This document shows positions 25,686 to 33,557 of a stretch of 64,000 bases of DNA, in pieces. Below the pieces are notes generated by a model, which ran no database searches, was not told the origin of the DNA, and worked only from the letters and a program-made list of their open reading frames with translations. Position 1 is the stretch's first letter. Each line of letters begins with the position of its first letter. This DNA comes from Flavobacterium psychrophilum (GTDB lineage: Bacteria; Bacteroidota; Bacteroidia; Flavobacteriales; Flavobacteriaceae), in the NCBI GenBank assembly GCA_001708385.1, contig CP012388.1, positions 372,001 to 436,000 of the forward strand. The letters are read 5' to 3'. The translations under genes were made by a program, and so were the position numbers.

Positions 25686-26777
25686 CTAGCTGATAACGCC
25701 TTTTTTAAGTTCTGCCTCAAGGTTCTGAAGTCCTGCATCAAGCTCCCTCCTTGTCTGGGTTCCCTGCTCGTGTATCTGTTTCACCTCGGTAAGCGTTTCT
25801 ATGAGCGATTGCGTTGTCATTTTTAAAGTGTCAAGCGATACGATAGTATTTTCGTTTTCTCTTGCTACTTCAATACTATTTTGTTTCAGCATTTCCGCAT
25901 TCTTTCTAAGTATAGTATTGGTAGTTTCAGACACTTTTCGTTGAACCTCAATATTTTGTTTCTGTCTTTGTAAAGCAACAGCAAGCGTAAGTTGGTTTTT
26001 CCATACCGGCATTGTAGTGGTAAGGATAGACTGTGCTTTTTCAGCTAATGAAGTGTTGTTATTCTGAACAACCCTTATTTGAGCTAATGACTGTAACAAT
26101 ATAAAACGAACTACCTTCATATCGGCAAGCCTTTTGTCAAGCCTATTAATAAAGGTCCTTTTGTCTGCTATTTCATAATCCTGATAATTAGCAGGATTAC
26201 CCTCCATTACTGCAAGTTCTTCGCTAAGTTCTTTAAAACGTATCTGACCGGCAACAATATACTTTTCAATTTCTTTGATAAGATTAACGTTTCCATCAAA
26301 CATAGTTTGCAGCGACGTATTATCCTTTACAGAATTGATCATACCTGCTTTTACCTTGTTGCTTATCCTGTCAACATTTGCAGTTATCTTATCGTATTTC
26401 TGGAATATCTTTTTAACATCAATCACCAGCTTGTTTAGCAATGGCACTCTTGATATAAACTTCTGAAATCCTGTCTTGTTAAGCTCATCTACATCTATGT
26501 AGTTAAGCTCTGCCAAAAGCTCATTGATAAGTGTTCCTACTTCTCCGCCCTGCTGTGCACGAACGTTAGAAAGGAATGTGTCACTCTGTTTAGCAATGGT
26601 GTTTTGTATTTCAGCACCATAATTAAGTATAGAGTTTACATCGCCCTCATTAAGCTGATTCGCTATAGGCCTGTAGGTAGTATCAAGATCTGTTGCAGTT
26701 ACATTTGCCAGATTTACATTTCCTTCTTTATCAATTGGGCTGCCATTACCCGTCAATACAATTTCGTTATTTTCCAT
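25686..26777 (-). CDS. TelA/KlaA-family toxic anion resistance protein
   Basis: 363 residues, soluble and almost entirely helical. Family marks: FLSNVRAQQGGEVGTLINELLAELNYIDV, FISRVPLLNKLV (PF..LL-like), KYDKITANVDRISNKVKAGMINSVKDN, NPANYQDYEIADKRTFINRLDKRLADMKVVRFILLQSLAQIRVVQNNN, LTTTMPVWKNQLTLAVALQRQK. The long C-terminal helix pair suggests a coiled coil. TelA proteins are linked to tellurite and other stress resistance and occur with TerC/TerD genes; the mechanism is not settled. The gene lies between the first TerD pair and the unknown 325-residue gene. Confidence 0.93.
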   Translation of the reverse strand: MENNEIVLTGNGSPIDKEGNVNLANVTATDLDTTYRPIANQLNEGDVNSILNYGAEIQNTIAKQSDTFLSNVRAQQGGEVGTLINELLAELNYIDVDELNKTGFQKFISRVPLLNKLVIDVKKIFQKYDKITANVDRISNKVKAGMINSVKDNTSLQTMFDGNVNLIKEIEKYIVAGQIRFKELSEELAVMEGNPANYQDYEIADKRTFINRLDKRLADMKVVRFILLQSLAQIRVVQNNNTSLAEKAQSILTTTMPVWKNQLTLAVALQRQKQNIEVQRKVSETTNTILRKNAEMLKQNSIEVARENENTIVSLDTLKMTTQSLIETLTEVKQIHEQGTQTRRELDAGLQNLEAELKKGVIS

Positions 26778-26786
26778 GATTGCAGT

Positions 26787-27395
26787 TTATAGGTGGTTTT
26801 GCTGAATTGTCACTATCGTCTGCTCCAGCTTTTTATCGGGTGTCGGTGTTCCAACAGCGTTGAATTTCCATTCGCCATTCTTCTTATAGAAAACGCCCAA
26901 TACCATAGAAACGTTACCTTCAAATGCTTTCTCGTTTGCAATGTCATATTTAGCAAACACTTCATTTACACGTGTAGGCGTTCCTTCATAAATTCGTATA
27001 GAAGCAAAAGGAATATCTTTAAAATCCTGTCCTCTAAAGCTATTGATAAAGAAACCTAAATAATTAGCTTTAGGGTTAAGCTTAGAAAGGTCAACAGTTA
27101 TAATTTCGTTATCAAGGCCATCATCACCGTTAAGATCTCCTGTGAGGTCATCCCCACTGTGCTTTATCGCCTGATCGTTACTTTTAAGCTGCCTGAAACT
27201 TACGGTATCAATGTTGTTTTTGTTCTCGTCATATATAGCGCAGCTTGCATCAAGATCTACAGGTTCTTTCTTAGTACCAAAAAATCCTTTTTTCTCTATT
27301 GCTCCCCAGTTGATACCAACACAAATAGTTGTAAGCTTTGTGCCATTGCTCTTCTCAAGGTTTATGCGCTGTCCTTTTTCTAAATTGATTGCCAT
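26787..27395 (-). CDS. TerD-family protein, long form (copy 1)
   Basis: 202 residues. MAINLEKGQRINLEKSNG, VGINWGAIEKKGFFGTKKEPVDLDASCAIYD, the calcium site HSGDDLTGDLNGDDGLDNEIITVDLSKL, then SIRIYEGTPTRVNEVFAKYD and GVFYKKNGEWKFNAVGTPT. It pairs with the short TerD upstream (27420-27971, gap 24 bases) and is the paralogue of 23469-24131. Cytoplasmic; likely part of a metal-sensing or membrane-associated complex with TerC. Confidence 0.95.
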   Translation of the reverse strand: MAINLEKGQRINLEKSNGTKLTTICVGINWGAIEKKGFFGTKKEPVDLDASCAIYDENKNNIDTVSFRQLKSNDQAIKHSGDDLTGDLNGDDGLDNEIITVDLSKLNPKANYLGFFINSFRGQDFKDIPFASIRIYEGTPTRVNEVFAKYDIANEKAFEGNVSMVLGVFYKKNGEWKFNAVGTPTPDKKLEQTIVTIQQNHL

Positions 27396-27419
27396 TGGTT
27401 TATAATTGGTTTTGGTTGA

Positions 27420-27971
27420 TTAATTGTATTTGTTTAAATAATCCTGAAGGCCTCCGCGCATTCCTGCACCTACTGCTTCAAATTTCCATTCATTATTTCT
27501 TTTATAGATCCTGCCGAATTCAACAGCAGTTTCAATAGAAAAATCTTCTTCAAGTTCGTATTTAAGCAACTCTGTTCCGGAAGCATCTACAATGCGTACA
27601 AAAGAATTTCTTACCTGCCCAAAGTTTTGTTTTCTCGTGTCGGCATCGTGAATTGTAACCACTATACAAAGTTCAGAAACTCTTGTATCTACTTTAGACA
27701 GGTCTACAAGGATAGCTTCATCATCGCCATCACCGTCACCTGTTAGGTTATCACCTGTATGTTCTACTGCTTCGTCCGGCGATTTTAGATTGTTGTAAAA
27801 TACAAAAAATTCGTCTGCAAGAAGTTTTTTATTATCGCCCATAATAAATACCGAAGCATCAAGGTCAAACTGTGCTCCTGTAGATGATGAATTGGTATCC
27901 CATCCAAGACCTATTGTAAATTTAGGTGCACTTAGTGTTTCACGTTGTCCTTTCTGTAAATTGATAGCCAT
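27420..27971 (-). CDS. TerD-family protein, short form (copy 1)
   Basis: 183 residues. MAINLQKGQRETLSAP, IGLGWDTNSSSTGAQFDLDASVFIMG, HTGDNLTGDGDGDDEAILVDLSKV (calcium site), IHDADTRKQNFGQVRNSFVRIVD, EFGRIYKRNNEWKFEAVGAGM, end LQDYLNKYN. It is the closest match to 24133-24684. Its first 32 bases overlap the 3' end of the phosphoribosyltransferase gene, which points to coupled translation of the biosynthetic and TerD parts. Confidence 0.96.
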   Translation of the reverse strand: MAINLQKGQRETLSAPKFTIGLGWDTNSSSTGAQFDLDASVFIMGDNKKLLADEFFVFYNNLKSPDEAVEHTGDNLTGDGDGDDEAILVDLSKVDTRVSELCIVVTIHDADTRKQNFGQVRNSFVRIVDASGTELLKYELEEDFSIETAVEFGRIYKRNNEWKFEAVGAGMRGGLQDYLNKYN

Positions 27972-28797
27972 AATTAGATTTTTTATTGGTTAAACTAGTG
28001 TTTATAAAATTAAGGTTGGTCGTATAATCATCTATCGTATGATAGTTATTACTAACAGCAAGATCAAAAAGTTTTTGCATAAGCGATCCCGGTATTTTAC
28101 CCAGAAGCTTTAGAAAATCATTTTGTTCCAGCTTGAGAATATACTTAACAACACGGGTGTTAAATGTAAATGTAGCCGAATTAATAACTGAGCTAAGACT
28201 CTCTACATCTTTAACATAGAAATAGTTGTAGTAATTTTCGATATTAGGATGTATATCTTTATTCAACAGTTCAGCATAATAAAGGAAAGCAAACTCTCCT
28301 TGTATATTATATTGATCGAGAATTTTCTTTACAATATGTTCATGACTTCCTGTAATCTTTATATCATCGATAAAGAGACATAACTTACCGCTTATGTAAT
28401 TTCTGTCTATGTAATAGGTATCATTAGAAATAAGCTTTACCCTGTCATCATAACTAAGATTTCCATAATCTGTAGTATACGTCTGGTTCCTGTAAATTTT
28501 AGATTCTGCCAGGGATTTTTTGCCGTGATCGAATAGAAATTTATTCATTCGTAGCTTAAAGTAATGGCAAAGGTAATTTGACGCTGTTGGTATAGCCAGG
28601 TAAGGACTTGGCAATATTACAATCTCATCGTGAGATAGTATAAGGTCTTTATGTTTTGCAATAAAACCTTCAAAAAGTTCATCGCCAAATTTTTCGGCGT
28701 ACGAATTCACACCAAATTTAAATTTGCTGTATTCGGCTTCGGAAAATGGGCAATTGTTTTTATCGTTAATTTTATGCAGGCTGTAGGTTTGGCTCAT
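27940..28797 (-). CDS. Ter-associated phosphoribosyltransferase-like protein
   Basis: 285 residues, cytosolic. The segment KLCLFIDDIKITGSHEHI (about 140-155) fits the PRPP-binding motif of type I phosphoribosyltransferases (two hydrophobic residues, D-D, four residues, TG). EIVILPSPYLAIPTASNYL earlier looks like the strand and loop around the diphosphate site. PRTases of this type are known in Ter gene clusters, where a nucleoside-like metabolite has been proposed. Here the partner HAD hydrolase gene overlaps its start by 26 bases and its own end overlaps the TerD gene. The base it works on is unknown. The remainder has no obvious second domain. Confidence 0.75.
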   Translation of the reverse strand: MSQTYSLHKINDKNNCPFSEAEYSKFKFGVNSYAEKFGDELFEGFIAKHKDLILSHDEIVILPSPYLAIPTASNYLCHYFKLRMNKFLFDHGKKSLAESKIYRNQTYTTDYGNLSYDDRVKLISNDTYYIDRNYISGKLCLFIDDIKITGSHEHIVKKILDQYNIQGEFAFLYYAELLNKDIHPNIENYYNYFYVKDVESLSSVINSATFTFNTRVVKYILKLEQNDFLKLLGKIPGSLMQKLFDLAVSNNYHTIDDYTTNLNFINTSLTNKKSNYGYQFTERTT

Positions 28798-29476
28798 TGA
28801 TTGGTTGGTTTGTAATTAAATAGGCATCGAATCCAAAATTTTTTGCTCCATTATAATCTGATATGCGGTTATCCCCCACATGCAGAATCTCATTCTTTTC
28901 GATAGTATCCAATTTAAGAATTTCATTATAAGCATAGTTATACATTTCAACTCCCGGCTTAGAATATCCTGTTTCATCAGAATATGCCTGGAATGAAAAA
29001 TAATCGGTAAGCCCGTAATGCGAAACGATTTTACGTAATGAACTCCCCTTAATAAAAGCAGTATTACTCAGAATATTCGCCGTTATCCCCTTTTTATGCA
29101 AAGATGCAAGGGTTTGCGGAATATCATCCGATAACAATAATGGCTTGTACTCCATTAATAACGCTTCTGTATGGTTGTAAAAAACATCAAGATCATTACC
29201 CGAATATTTTTCAATATCACCACCCAGAGCATCAAGAATAAGGTAATAAATTTCGTAAGTATTAAAATTGCAGCAAACCTTTTCGTTAATGCTATTGGTA
29301 AGCACATCAAATTTGCGGATAACTGCCGCAACTTCATCTATAGGTTTATCAATGCTGAAAAAGTCCTTAAATAAAAGGTTTCTTTTATTTTTAAACTCAG
29401 GGTTAGATTTAATTAGCGTAAGCCATAAATCAAAAGAAATGTGTCTGTATTTATATAATTCCGGTATCCGCTCCAT
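28772..29476 (-). CDS. HAD-family hydrolase, first gene of the Ter operon
   Basis: 234 residues. Motif I SFDLWLTLI has the nucleophile Asp 16 but Trp in place of the second Asp, as in many haloacid-dehalogenase-type HADs. Motif II (ANILSNTAFIKGS, about 130) and motif III/IV (the Lys in SKPGVEMYNYA and HVGDNRISDYNGAKNFGFDAYLI) are intact. The large cap (about 25-110) is helical. It would be a phosphatase of small phosphorylated metabolites and, next to a PRTase, might act on a phosphoribosylated product; that is an inference. It is the first gene of the operon, with a -7-like element upstream. Confidence 0.85.
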   Translation of the reverse strand: MERIPELYKYRHISFDLWLTLIKSNPEFKNKRNLLFKDFFSIDKPIDEVAAVIRKFDVLTNSINEKVCCNFNTYEIYYLILDALGGDIEKYSGNDLDVFYNHTEALLMEYKPLLLSDDIPQTLASLHKKGITANILSNTAFIKGSSLRKIVSHYGLTDYFSFQAYSDETGYSKPGVEMYNYAYNEILKLDTIEKNEILHVGDNRISDYNGAKNFGFDAYLITNQPINEPNLQPA

Positions 29477-29493
29477 CTTAAATTTAGTATCAT

Positions 29494-29501
29494 CAAAAAT
29501 A
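29494..29501 (-). promoter_or_regulatory. Putative -7 element of the Ter operon
   Basis: The minus strand reads TATTTTTG, 17 bases upstream of the ATG at 29476. No -33 match seen. The 217-base gap between this gene and the divergent VOC gene is AT-rich and holds both promoters. Confidence 0.4.
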
Positions 29502-29631
29502 TAAACAGGGTAAATATAGAGTTTAAATTTTTTTAAAGCAATTAAATTATCATTAACAATAGCCTCAATAATTAATTTAACTTTTATAGAATATTATCAT
29601 AAAATCAAAAAATACGGCTTAAGCATTTGAT

Positions 29632-29639
29632 TATCTTTG
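29632..29639 (+). promoter_or_regulatory. Putative -7 element of the VOC gene
   Basis: TATCTTTG, 54 bases upstream of the ATG at 29694, in the gap to the divergent Ter operon. Confidence 0.45.
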
Positions 29640-29693
29640 TATAAGAGAAACCTTATGTTCACGATTTAAACACTATATAAAAATCCTACAATA

Positions 29694-30059
29694 ATGAAAT
29701 CAGCAATTTTAGGCTTAAGAACAGTTTGTTATAAAGTGTCAGATATAACAAAAGCAAAAGAATGGTATTGTAACGCATTTAATACACAACCTTATTTTGA
29801 CGAACCTTTTTATGTTGGATTCAACATTGCGGGATATGAACTTGGCCTTCAGCCCGACGAATCTGTAAAAGGTGACAATGTTGTTACATATTGGGGCGTG
29901 GAAGATATTAATACAGAATATAATCGCTTCCTTAAACTAGGTGCAACAGAACATGAAGCTCCACAAAATGTTGGCGGCGATATTACTACTGCATCTGTAA
30001 CAGATCCGTGGGGAAATGTTATAGGACTTATATATAACCCGGAATTTAAACTGCCTTAG
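29694..30059 (+). CDS. VOC-family protein (glyoxalase/dioxygenase fold)
   Basis: 121 residues, a single vicinal-oxygen-chelate domain: LGLRTVCYKVSDITKAKEWYCNAFN, FYVGFNIAGYELGLQPDE, VTYWGVEDINTEYNRFLKLGATEHEAPQNVGGDITTASVTDPWGNVIGLIYNPEF. The paired beta-alpha-beta modules are complete and the Asp-Pro-x-Gly-Asn turn is typical. Reaction unknown. Two bases separate it from the GNAT gene, so they are cotranscribed. Similar pairs are common in Bacteroidetes. Confidence 0.9.
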   Translation: MKSAILGLRTVCYKVSDITKAKEWYCNAFNTQPYFDEPFYVGFNIAGYELGLQPDESVKGDNVVTYWGVEDINTEYNRFLKLGATEHEAPQNVGGDITTASVTDPWGNVIGLIYNPEFKLP

Positions 30060-30061
30060 TC

Positions 30062-30604
30062 ATGAAAACGCAGCCTGAAACCCATTTTACAAAAGAGGGT
30101 AAGGAAATAATTATCCGCGAGGCAAATGAAGATGATGCACTTAATCTAATTGAACTTAAGCGGAGTTATATAAAGGATACTACCAGTATTCCTATATATG
30201 AGTTTGAATACACAAACGATATTCAAACCGAGAAAGACTTAATAAACAAATATCTCTCTGAAACGAACAGCCTGCTGCTTGTAGCTGAGCATGGAAACAA
30301 ACTTATAGGCAATATTGACCTTAATGGCAACCAGCGAAAAAAACTTTTTCATACGGGAATGATAGGCATGGGGATAGCATACGACTGGCAAAATAAAAAG
30401 ATTGGCAGCCTGCTTATGGAAGGTATTATTAAATGGGCTACAAATAAATCATCATTACGTATTATATGGCTGGAAGTTTACAGTACAAATAAAGGAGGTA
30501 TGAAGCTTTACGAAAAATTCGGCTTTGAAAAGTGCGGACTCATTAAAGATTTCTTCGAAGAAGAGAATCCTGCAGACAAAATCACAATGGTTAAGCACCT
30601 TTAG
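30062..30604 (+). CDS. GNAT-family N-acetyltransferase
   Basis: 180 residues. The GNAT core is visible: ITIREANEDDALNLIELKR-like N-terminus (IIIREANEDD), LLVAEHGNKLIGNIDL, the acetyl-CoA loop GMGIAYDWQNKKIGSLLMEGIIKWA (RxxGxG/A variant), and IIWLEVYSTNKGGMKLYEKFGFEKCG. Close in layout to ribosomal-protein or small-molecule acetyltransferases; substrate not told. It follows the VOC gene by 2 bases. Confidence 0.92.
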   Translation: MKTQPETHFTKEGKEIIIREANEDDALNLIELKRSYIKDTTSIPIYEFEYTNDIQTEKDLINKYLSETNSLLLVAEHGNKLIGNIDLNGNQRKKLFHTGMIGMGIAYDWQNKKIGSLLMEGIIKWATNKSSLRIIWLEVYSTNKGGMKLYEKFGFEKCGLIKDFFEEENPADKITMVKHL

Positions 30605-30772
30605 AAGCTAAAAAATAAGTCTTATCAAAGCCTCTGAAAATTTCATTACACGAAAGTTCCTTTTCGTTGCAAATTAAAGGTTTGTCTATTAAAATTATGC
30701 CAATAAATGAGGTTGGAAAAATGATAATTTGTAATTTCAGCCTATCAAACAGGAAAATATTTAATAAAAGCC

Positions 30773-30949
30773 ATGAAAAAAGACATTAACCTTAAAAACG
30801 CGGACGACATGAAACTAGCAAAATTTTTCTTAGCAGCACTAGCCGGATTTGGACTGGTAAAATTCTTCGGTTATATTACCGAAGCTGAATTTGATGATGA
30901 AGGTGAATTTGATATGTATGACGAAGACGAATATCCACTTTTTGTCTAA
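30773..30949 (+). CDS. Small membrane-associated acidic protein of unknown function
   Basis: 58 residues, not previously suggested by a long frame but with clean codon use. MKKDINLKNADD is followed by a hydrophobic stretch (KLAKFFLAALAGFGLVKFFGYI, residues 14-35) and an acidic tail (EFDDEGEFDMYDEDE). A shorter start at codon 13 (ATG 30809) would place the hydrophobic segment at the N-terminus. It is followed by two hairpins at 30978-31034. No family recognised; I infer a one-helix membrane protein. Confidence 0.6.
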   Translation: MKKDINLKNADDMKLAKFFLAALAGFGLVKFFGYITEAEFDDEGEFDMYDEDEYPLFV

Positions 30950-30977
30950 TTGTGTTCAATATACCTAATAAATATAC

Positions 30978-31034
30978 AGCACCCTTCAGGGTGCTATACC
31001 CTTTATGCCCTCGTTTTAAACGGGGGCATTTTTT
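30978..31034 (+). terminator. Double hairpin, second with T-tract
   Basis: First AGCACCCT/AGGGTGCT (30978-30995), then ATGCCC..GGGCAT with CG pairs and a T-run at 31005-31034. The second is a standard terminator of the 58-residue gene. Confidence 0.8.
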
Positions 31035-31232
31035 GTTTAGTAAAATTCTACACCAACATAAAACTCTTAATTATTTTAACACAAACTAACTGATTCAAAA
31101 CACTTTAATTAATTAAAAGTTAAATCGAAAAACTTTAAGAGAACCTTAGCAAAGCTTCCTTTTTACAATGGCTAACTTAGTACTGTAATAAAAAACAAGG
31201 GACATATGAATGTTCTTTTAAATTATAAAGCC

Positions 31233-31469
31233 ATGAAAAATCCAGATCAAAACCATGAGGAATTTATTCCGGAAAATGAGGATATGCAGGCAAAAGCGCA
31301 TAACCCGAACCCGGATAGGGATACTACAGGTAACTGGGACGAAAAAGCTCATATGAGCCGTAACATTGAAAGTAATATCCAACATAACGAAAGAAGGAAC
31401 CTTAATCCTGACCGTGAAAAAAGAACAGGCAGTAACCTGAATCCAGACAGAAATAGCGATGACAGGTAG
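31233..31469 (+). CDS. Small disordered protein with NPDR repeats
   Basis: 78 residues from ATG 31233 (MKNPDQNHEEFIPE); an in-frame ATG at 31206 would add nine residues and is preceded by AAGGGA. The protein is very polar, without hydrophobic core, rich in Asn, Asp, Arg and Glu. A short motif recurs three times: NPNPDRDT, NLNPDREK, NLNPDRNS. It is probably intrinsically disordered. I know no domain of this pattern. It is followed by the YtxH-like gene after 56 bases, and both may belong to one stress-type unit; that is inference. Confidence 0.6.
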   Translation: MKNPDQNHEEFIPENEDMQAKAHNPNPDRDTTGNWDEKAHMSRNIESNIQHNERRNLNPDREKRTGSNLNPDRNSDDR

Positions 31470-31525
31470 ACTTTCAAATTATTAGAGAAAATCAATAAAT
31501 TATAATTCAATTAAATCTAGAAGCT

Positions 31526-31810
31526 ATGAGTAACAAAAAATTAATTATAGGTGTTGCAGCAGGAGTTGCAGCCCTAGCAGTAGTAGGAATCATTCTTAAG
31601 AGAAGGGGTCATTTAGACGGTATTATTAGTAAAGCTGAAGAGCTAGGAAGCGATCTTGCCGACAAATATTCAACCATTAAAGACTCTGCACGCAAAAAAT
31701 TTGACGAAGTAGTTGAAAAAGGTGGTGAAATTGCAGATAAAATATCTTCGCATGCTGATACAGCAGCGGCAACTGCAGCAAAAGCTACTAAGCCTACAGC
31801 TACAGCATAA
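31526..31810 (+). CDS. YtxH-like small membrane protein
   Basis: 94 residues. N-terminal membrane helix (LIIGVAAGVAALAVVGIIL, residues 6-24), followed by KRRGHLDG and an amphipathic helical, Ala/Lys/Glu-rich tail (EELGSDLADKYSTIKDSARKKFDEVVEKG). YtxH-family proteins are general-stress proteins in Gram-positives and are widespread in Bacteroidetes; function poorly known. Strong terminator behind it. Confidence 0.75.
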   Translation: MSNKKLIIGVAAGVAALAVVGIILKRRGHLDGIISKAEELGSDLADKYSTIKDSARKKFDEVVEKGGEIADKISSHADTAAATAAKATKPTATA

Positions 31811-31833
31811 GCTGATTTGAACAGCTTGTAAAT

Positions 31834-31866
31834 AAAAGGCGCCCGCAACATTGTTGGGCGCCTTTT
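31834..31866 (+). terminator. Strong terminator after the YtxH-like gene
   Basis: AAAAGGCGCCC paired with GGGCGCCTTTT around a short loop, followed by ATTG. G+C-rich stem in an AT-rich genome. Confidence 0.92.
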
Positions 31867-31896
31867 ATTGTTTAATTTTATAGTAAAGCCGCAATT

Positions 31897-32334
31897 ATGA
31901 AAACATCTATTTTTATAATCATTTCAGTTCTATGTATTGTCATTGGCTGTGCCACAAAATCTACGCTGCCTAAACATAATTCGTCAACGGAAACGGCCAC
32001 TGCGTCGGGCGATACAATAAGAATAGCAAACGATTCGCTGGAATACGAGATAATAATTATAGATCCCGGGTTTAACAGTTGGCTAGTATCCCGAGCAAGA
32101 CCTAGGGGATATTATAATCAGTCTTATTTTGAAAACAGGAATAGGATGTGGGTAATGGAATGGAATAACCGTGCCCTTAACCCTACCCGATTTGGCGACC
32201 TGTATCAGATGCAAATTGACTACCAACATCAAATTGATTACGGATATGAAGTAAACTATATGCTATACAATTATCTTGTGTATTTTCAGATAAACAACAG
32301 GCAACGTCTTGGCGGTAACATTCCTCAGTATTAA
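31897..32334 (+). CDS. DUF6146-like lipoprotein
   Basis: 145 residues. Lipoprotein signal with lipobox (IVIGC, Cys 18). Conserved-looking core: SLEYEIIIIDPGFNSWLVSRARPRGYY, NRMWVMEWNNRALNP, NYMLYNYLVYFQIN. I recall this pattern from the Bacteroidetes family DUF6146; the match is from memory and not proved. Probably on the outer membrane. Function unknown. Confidence 0.7.
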   Translation: MKTSIFIIISVLCIVIGCATKSTLPKHNSSTETATASGDTIRIANDSLEYEIIIIDPGFNSWLVSRARPRGYYNQSYFENRNRMWVMEWNNRALNPTRFGDLYQMQIDYQHQIDYGYEVNYMLYNYLVYFQINNRQRLGGNIPQY

Positions 32335-32379
32335 TCTTTATTGCAATTTGGAATAAATTAAAATAAAGAAGCTAAAAGA

Positions 32380-32410
32380 TTGCTGTAATTGACTAAAACC
32401 AATATATTTG
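32380..32410 (+). promoter_or_regulatory. Promoter, TTG-N20-TATATTTG
   Basis: TTG at 32380-32382 and TATATTTG at 32403-32410, spacing 20 bases, close to the Bacteroidetes consensus. It lies inside the longest open frame of the next gene, which begins at a TTG at 32389, and so supports the internal ATG 32428 as its start. Confidence 0.65.
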
Positions 32411-32427
32411 CCGTTTTATTAGCCAAA

Positions 32428-32745
32428 ATGGGAAATCTTAAACAGCGTTGGGGAATTACGAGCAACTTTCAGTTAGTTGTTATATTCATAGTGTTTGCCA
32501 TAACAGGTTCAACATCTGCCTACCTGTCTAAACCTGTTCTTGCATGGATGGGATTAAGTAAAGATGACATTTCGCTTTGGCTCTACTACCCTCTTTACAT
32601 CATCCTTATTTTTCCTATTTACCAGGTATTACTTGTCTCTTTTGGTTTTATTTTCGGACAATTTAAATTCTTCTGGTGGTTTGAAAAGAAAATGCTTAAA
32701 TCTTTAGGATTAGGTTTTCTTTTTAAAACAGAAAAGCCCTCTTAA
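32428..32745 (+). CDS. Small membrane protein, DUF6787-like
   Basis: 105 residues from ATG 32428 (MGNLKQRWGITSNFQL). Two membrane helices (about 16-38, 56-78) flanked by charged ends; KRWGITSNFQLVVIFIVFAITGS and FGQFKFFWWFEKKMLKSLG recall DUF6787 proteins of Bacteroidetes. Function unknown. A promoter at 32380-32410 and a hairpin overlapping the stop frame the gene. Confidence 0.75.
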   Translation: MGNLKQRWGITSNFQLVVIFIVFAITGSTSAYLSKPVLAWMGLSKDDISLWLYYPLYIILIFPIYQVLLVSFGFIFGQFKFFWWFEKKMLKSLGLGFLFKTEKPS

Positions 32746-32757
32746 AGAGAGCTTTTC
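32731..32757. terminator. Bidirectional hairpin overlapping the stop of the DUF6787-like gene
   Basis: GAAAAGC / GCTTTTC with an inner CTCT/AGAG, one mismatch, loop TAA. Shared by the convergent msrA gene. Confidence 0.75.
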
Positions 32758-32772
32758 ATATTATTTTAATCT

Positions 32773-33423
32773 TTACGATTTTAATTTCGACTTATAATTC
32801 TTTTTAAGCTTTTCGAGCTTAGGTGTAATTACTGCCGCACAATACGGCTGGTTCTTGTTCTGCGCATAGTAATCCTGATGATAATCTTCTGCAGCGTAGA
32901 ATGTTGAAGCCTTAGATATTTTTGTTACAATCGGGCTTTTGTATAAATGCTGATCTGTAAGCAGCTTTATAAAATTTTCTGCTGATGCTTTTTGAGCGTC
33001 ATTAGCGTAAAATATCTCGCTACGGTATTGTGTACCAACATCAGCACCCTGCCTGTTTAAGGTTGTGGGATCGTGCGTAGCAAAAAATATTTCAAGTAAA
33101 TCTTCGTAGGCTACCTGTTCAGGATCAAAAGTTATTTTAATTGCCTCTGCGTGACCGGTAGTACCTGTAGAAACTTCGTTATAAGTTGGATTGGCATTCT
33201 TACCGCCAATATATCCGGAGACAACCTTTTCGACACCTTTTAAATCGGTAAAAAAGGCTTCTGTACACCAAAAACATCCACCGGCAAAAATGGCAGTTTC
33301 CATTTTTTTACCATCTATGTTTGTTTCTCCTTTACCCGATTCTACAATTGCCTTTTCAGGACTTTCTTTAGACTGGCACGAGAAAGAAACTACCGCCAGT
33401 ACAAGTGCTATTACGTTTTTCAT
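32773..33423 (-). CDS. msrA: Peptide-methionine (S)-S-oxide reductase, lipoprotein form
   Basis: 216 residues. Lipobox SFSC (Cys 16) after MKNVIALVLAVV, so the enzyme is tethered in the envelope. The MsrA core starts at about 40: AIFAGGCFWCTEAFFTDLKGVEKVVSGYIGG (catalytic Cys in GCFWC), then NPTYNEVSTGTTGHAEAI, THDPTTLNRQGADVGTQYRSEIFY, and HQDYYAQNKNQPYC near the end. It repairs oxidised methionine in exported proteins. The resolving Cys may be the one in QPYCA. Typical MsrA is cytosolic in many bacteria; the lipid anchor is the odd feature, though not rare in this phylum. Confidence 0.95.
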   Translation of the reverse strand: MKNVIALVLAVVSFSCQSKESPEKAIVESGKGETNIDGKKMETAIFAGGCFWCTEAFFTDLKGVEKVVSGYIGGKNANPTYNEVSTGTTGHAEAIKITFDPEQVAYEDLLEIFFATHDPTTLNRQGADVGTQYRSEIFYANDAQKASAENFIKLLTDQHLYKSPIVTKISKASTFYAAEDYHQDYYAQNKNQPYCAAVITPKLEKLKKNYKSKLKS

Positions 33424-33557
33424 ATTATATATCCAAAAATTAATTTATTGAAGCTCTATACCAAGAGCAATAACTAAACTATACATACGAAATATTGTGC
33501 CAAAAAAGATTTCTTATTCTTTAAAATGTTTGTTTCTTTGTGGTAAACGGTACATTA

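Noticed and set aside
26787..27405. Plus-strand frames opposite the TerD genes
   Set aside because: These follow the Cys- and Phe-rich shadow pattern of highly expressed minus-strand genes; no leader, no motif.
22440..29476. Ter cluster as a recently acquired island
   Set aside because: No mobility genes, tRNA or direct repeats at its ends and no visible change of base composition; it may be native.
30978..30995. AGCACCCT hairpin as a riboswitch or small RNA
   Set aside because: Just an 8-bp stem followed by a second hairpin with a T-tract; the double structure fits transcript termination and nothing more is conserved-looking.
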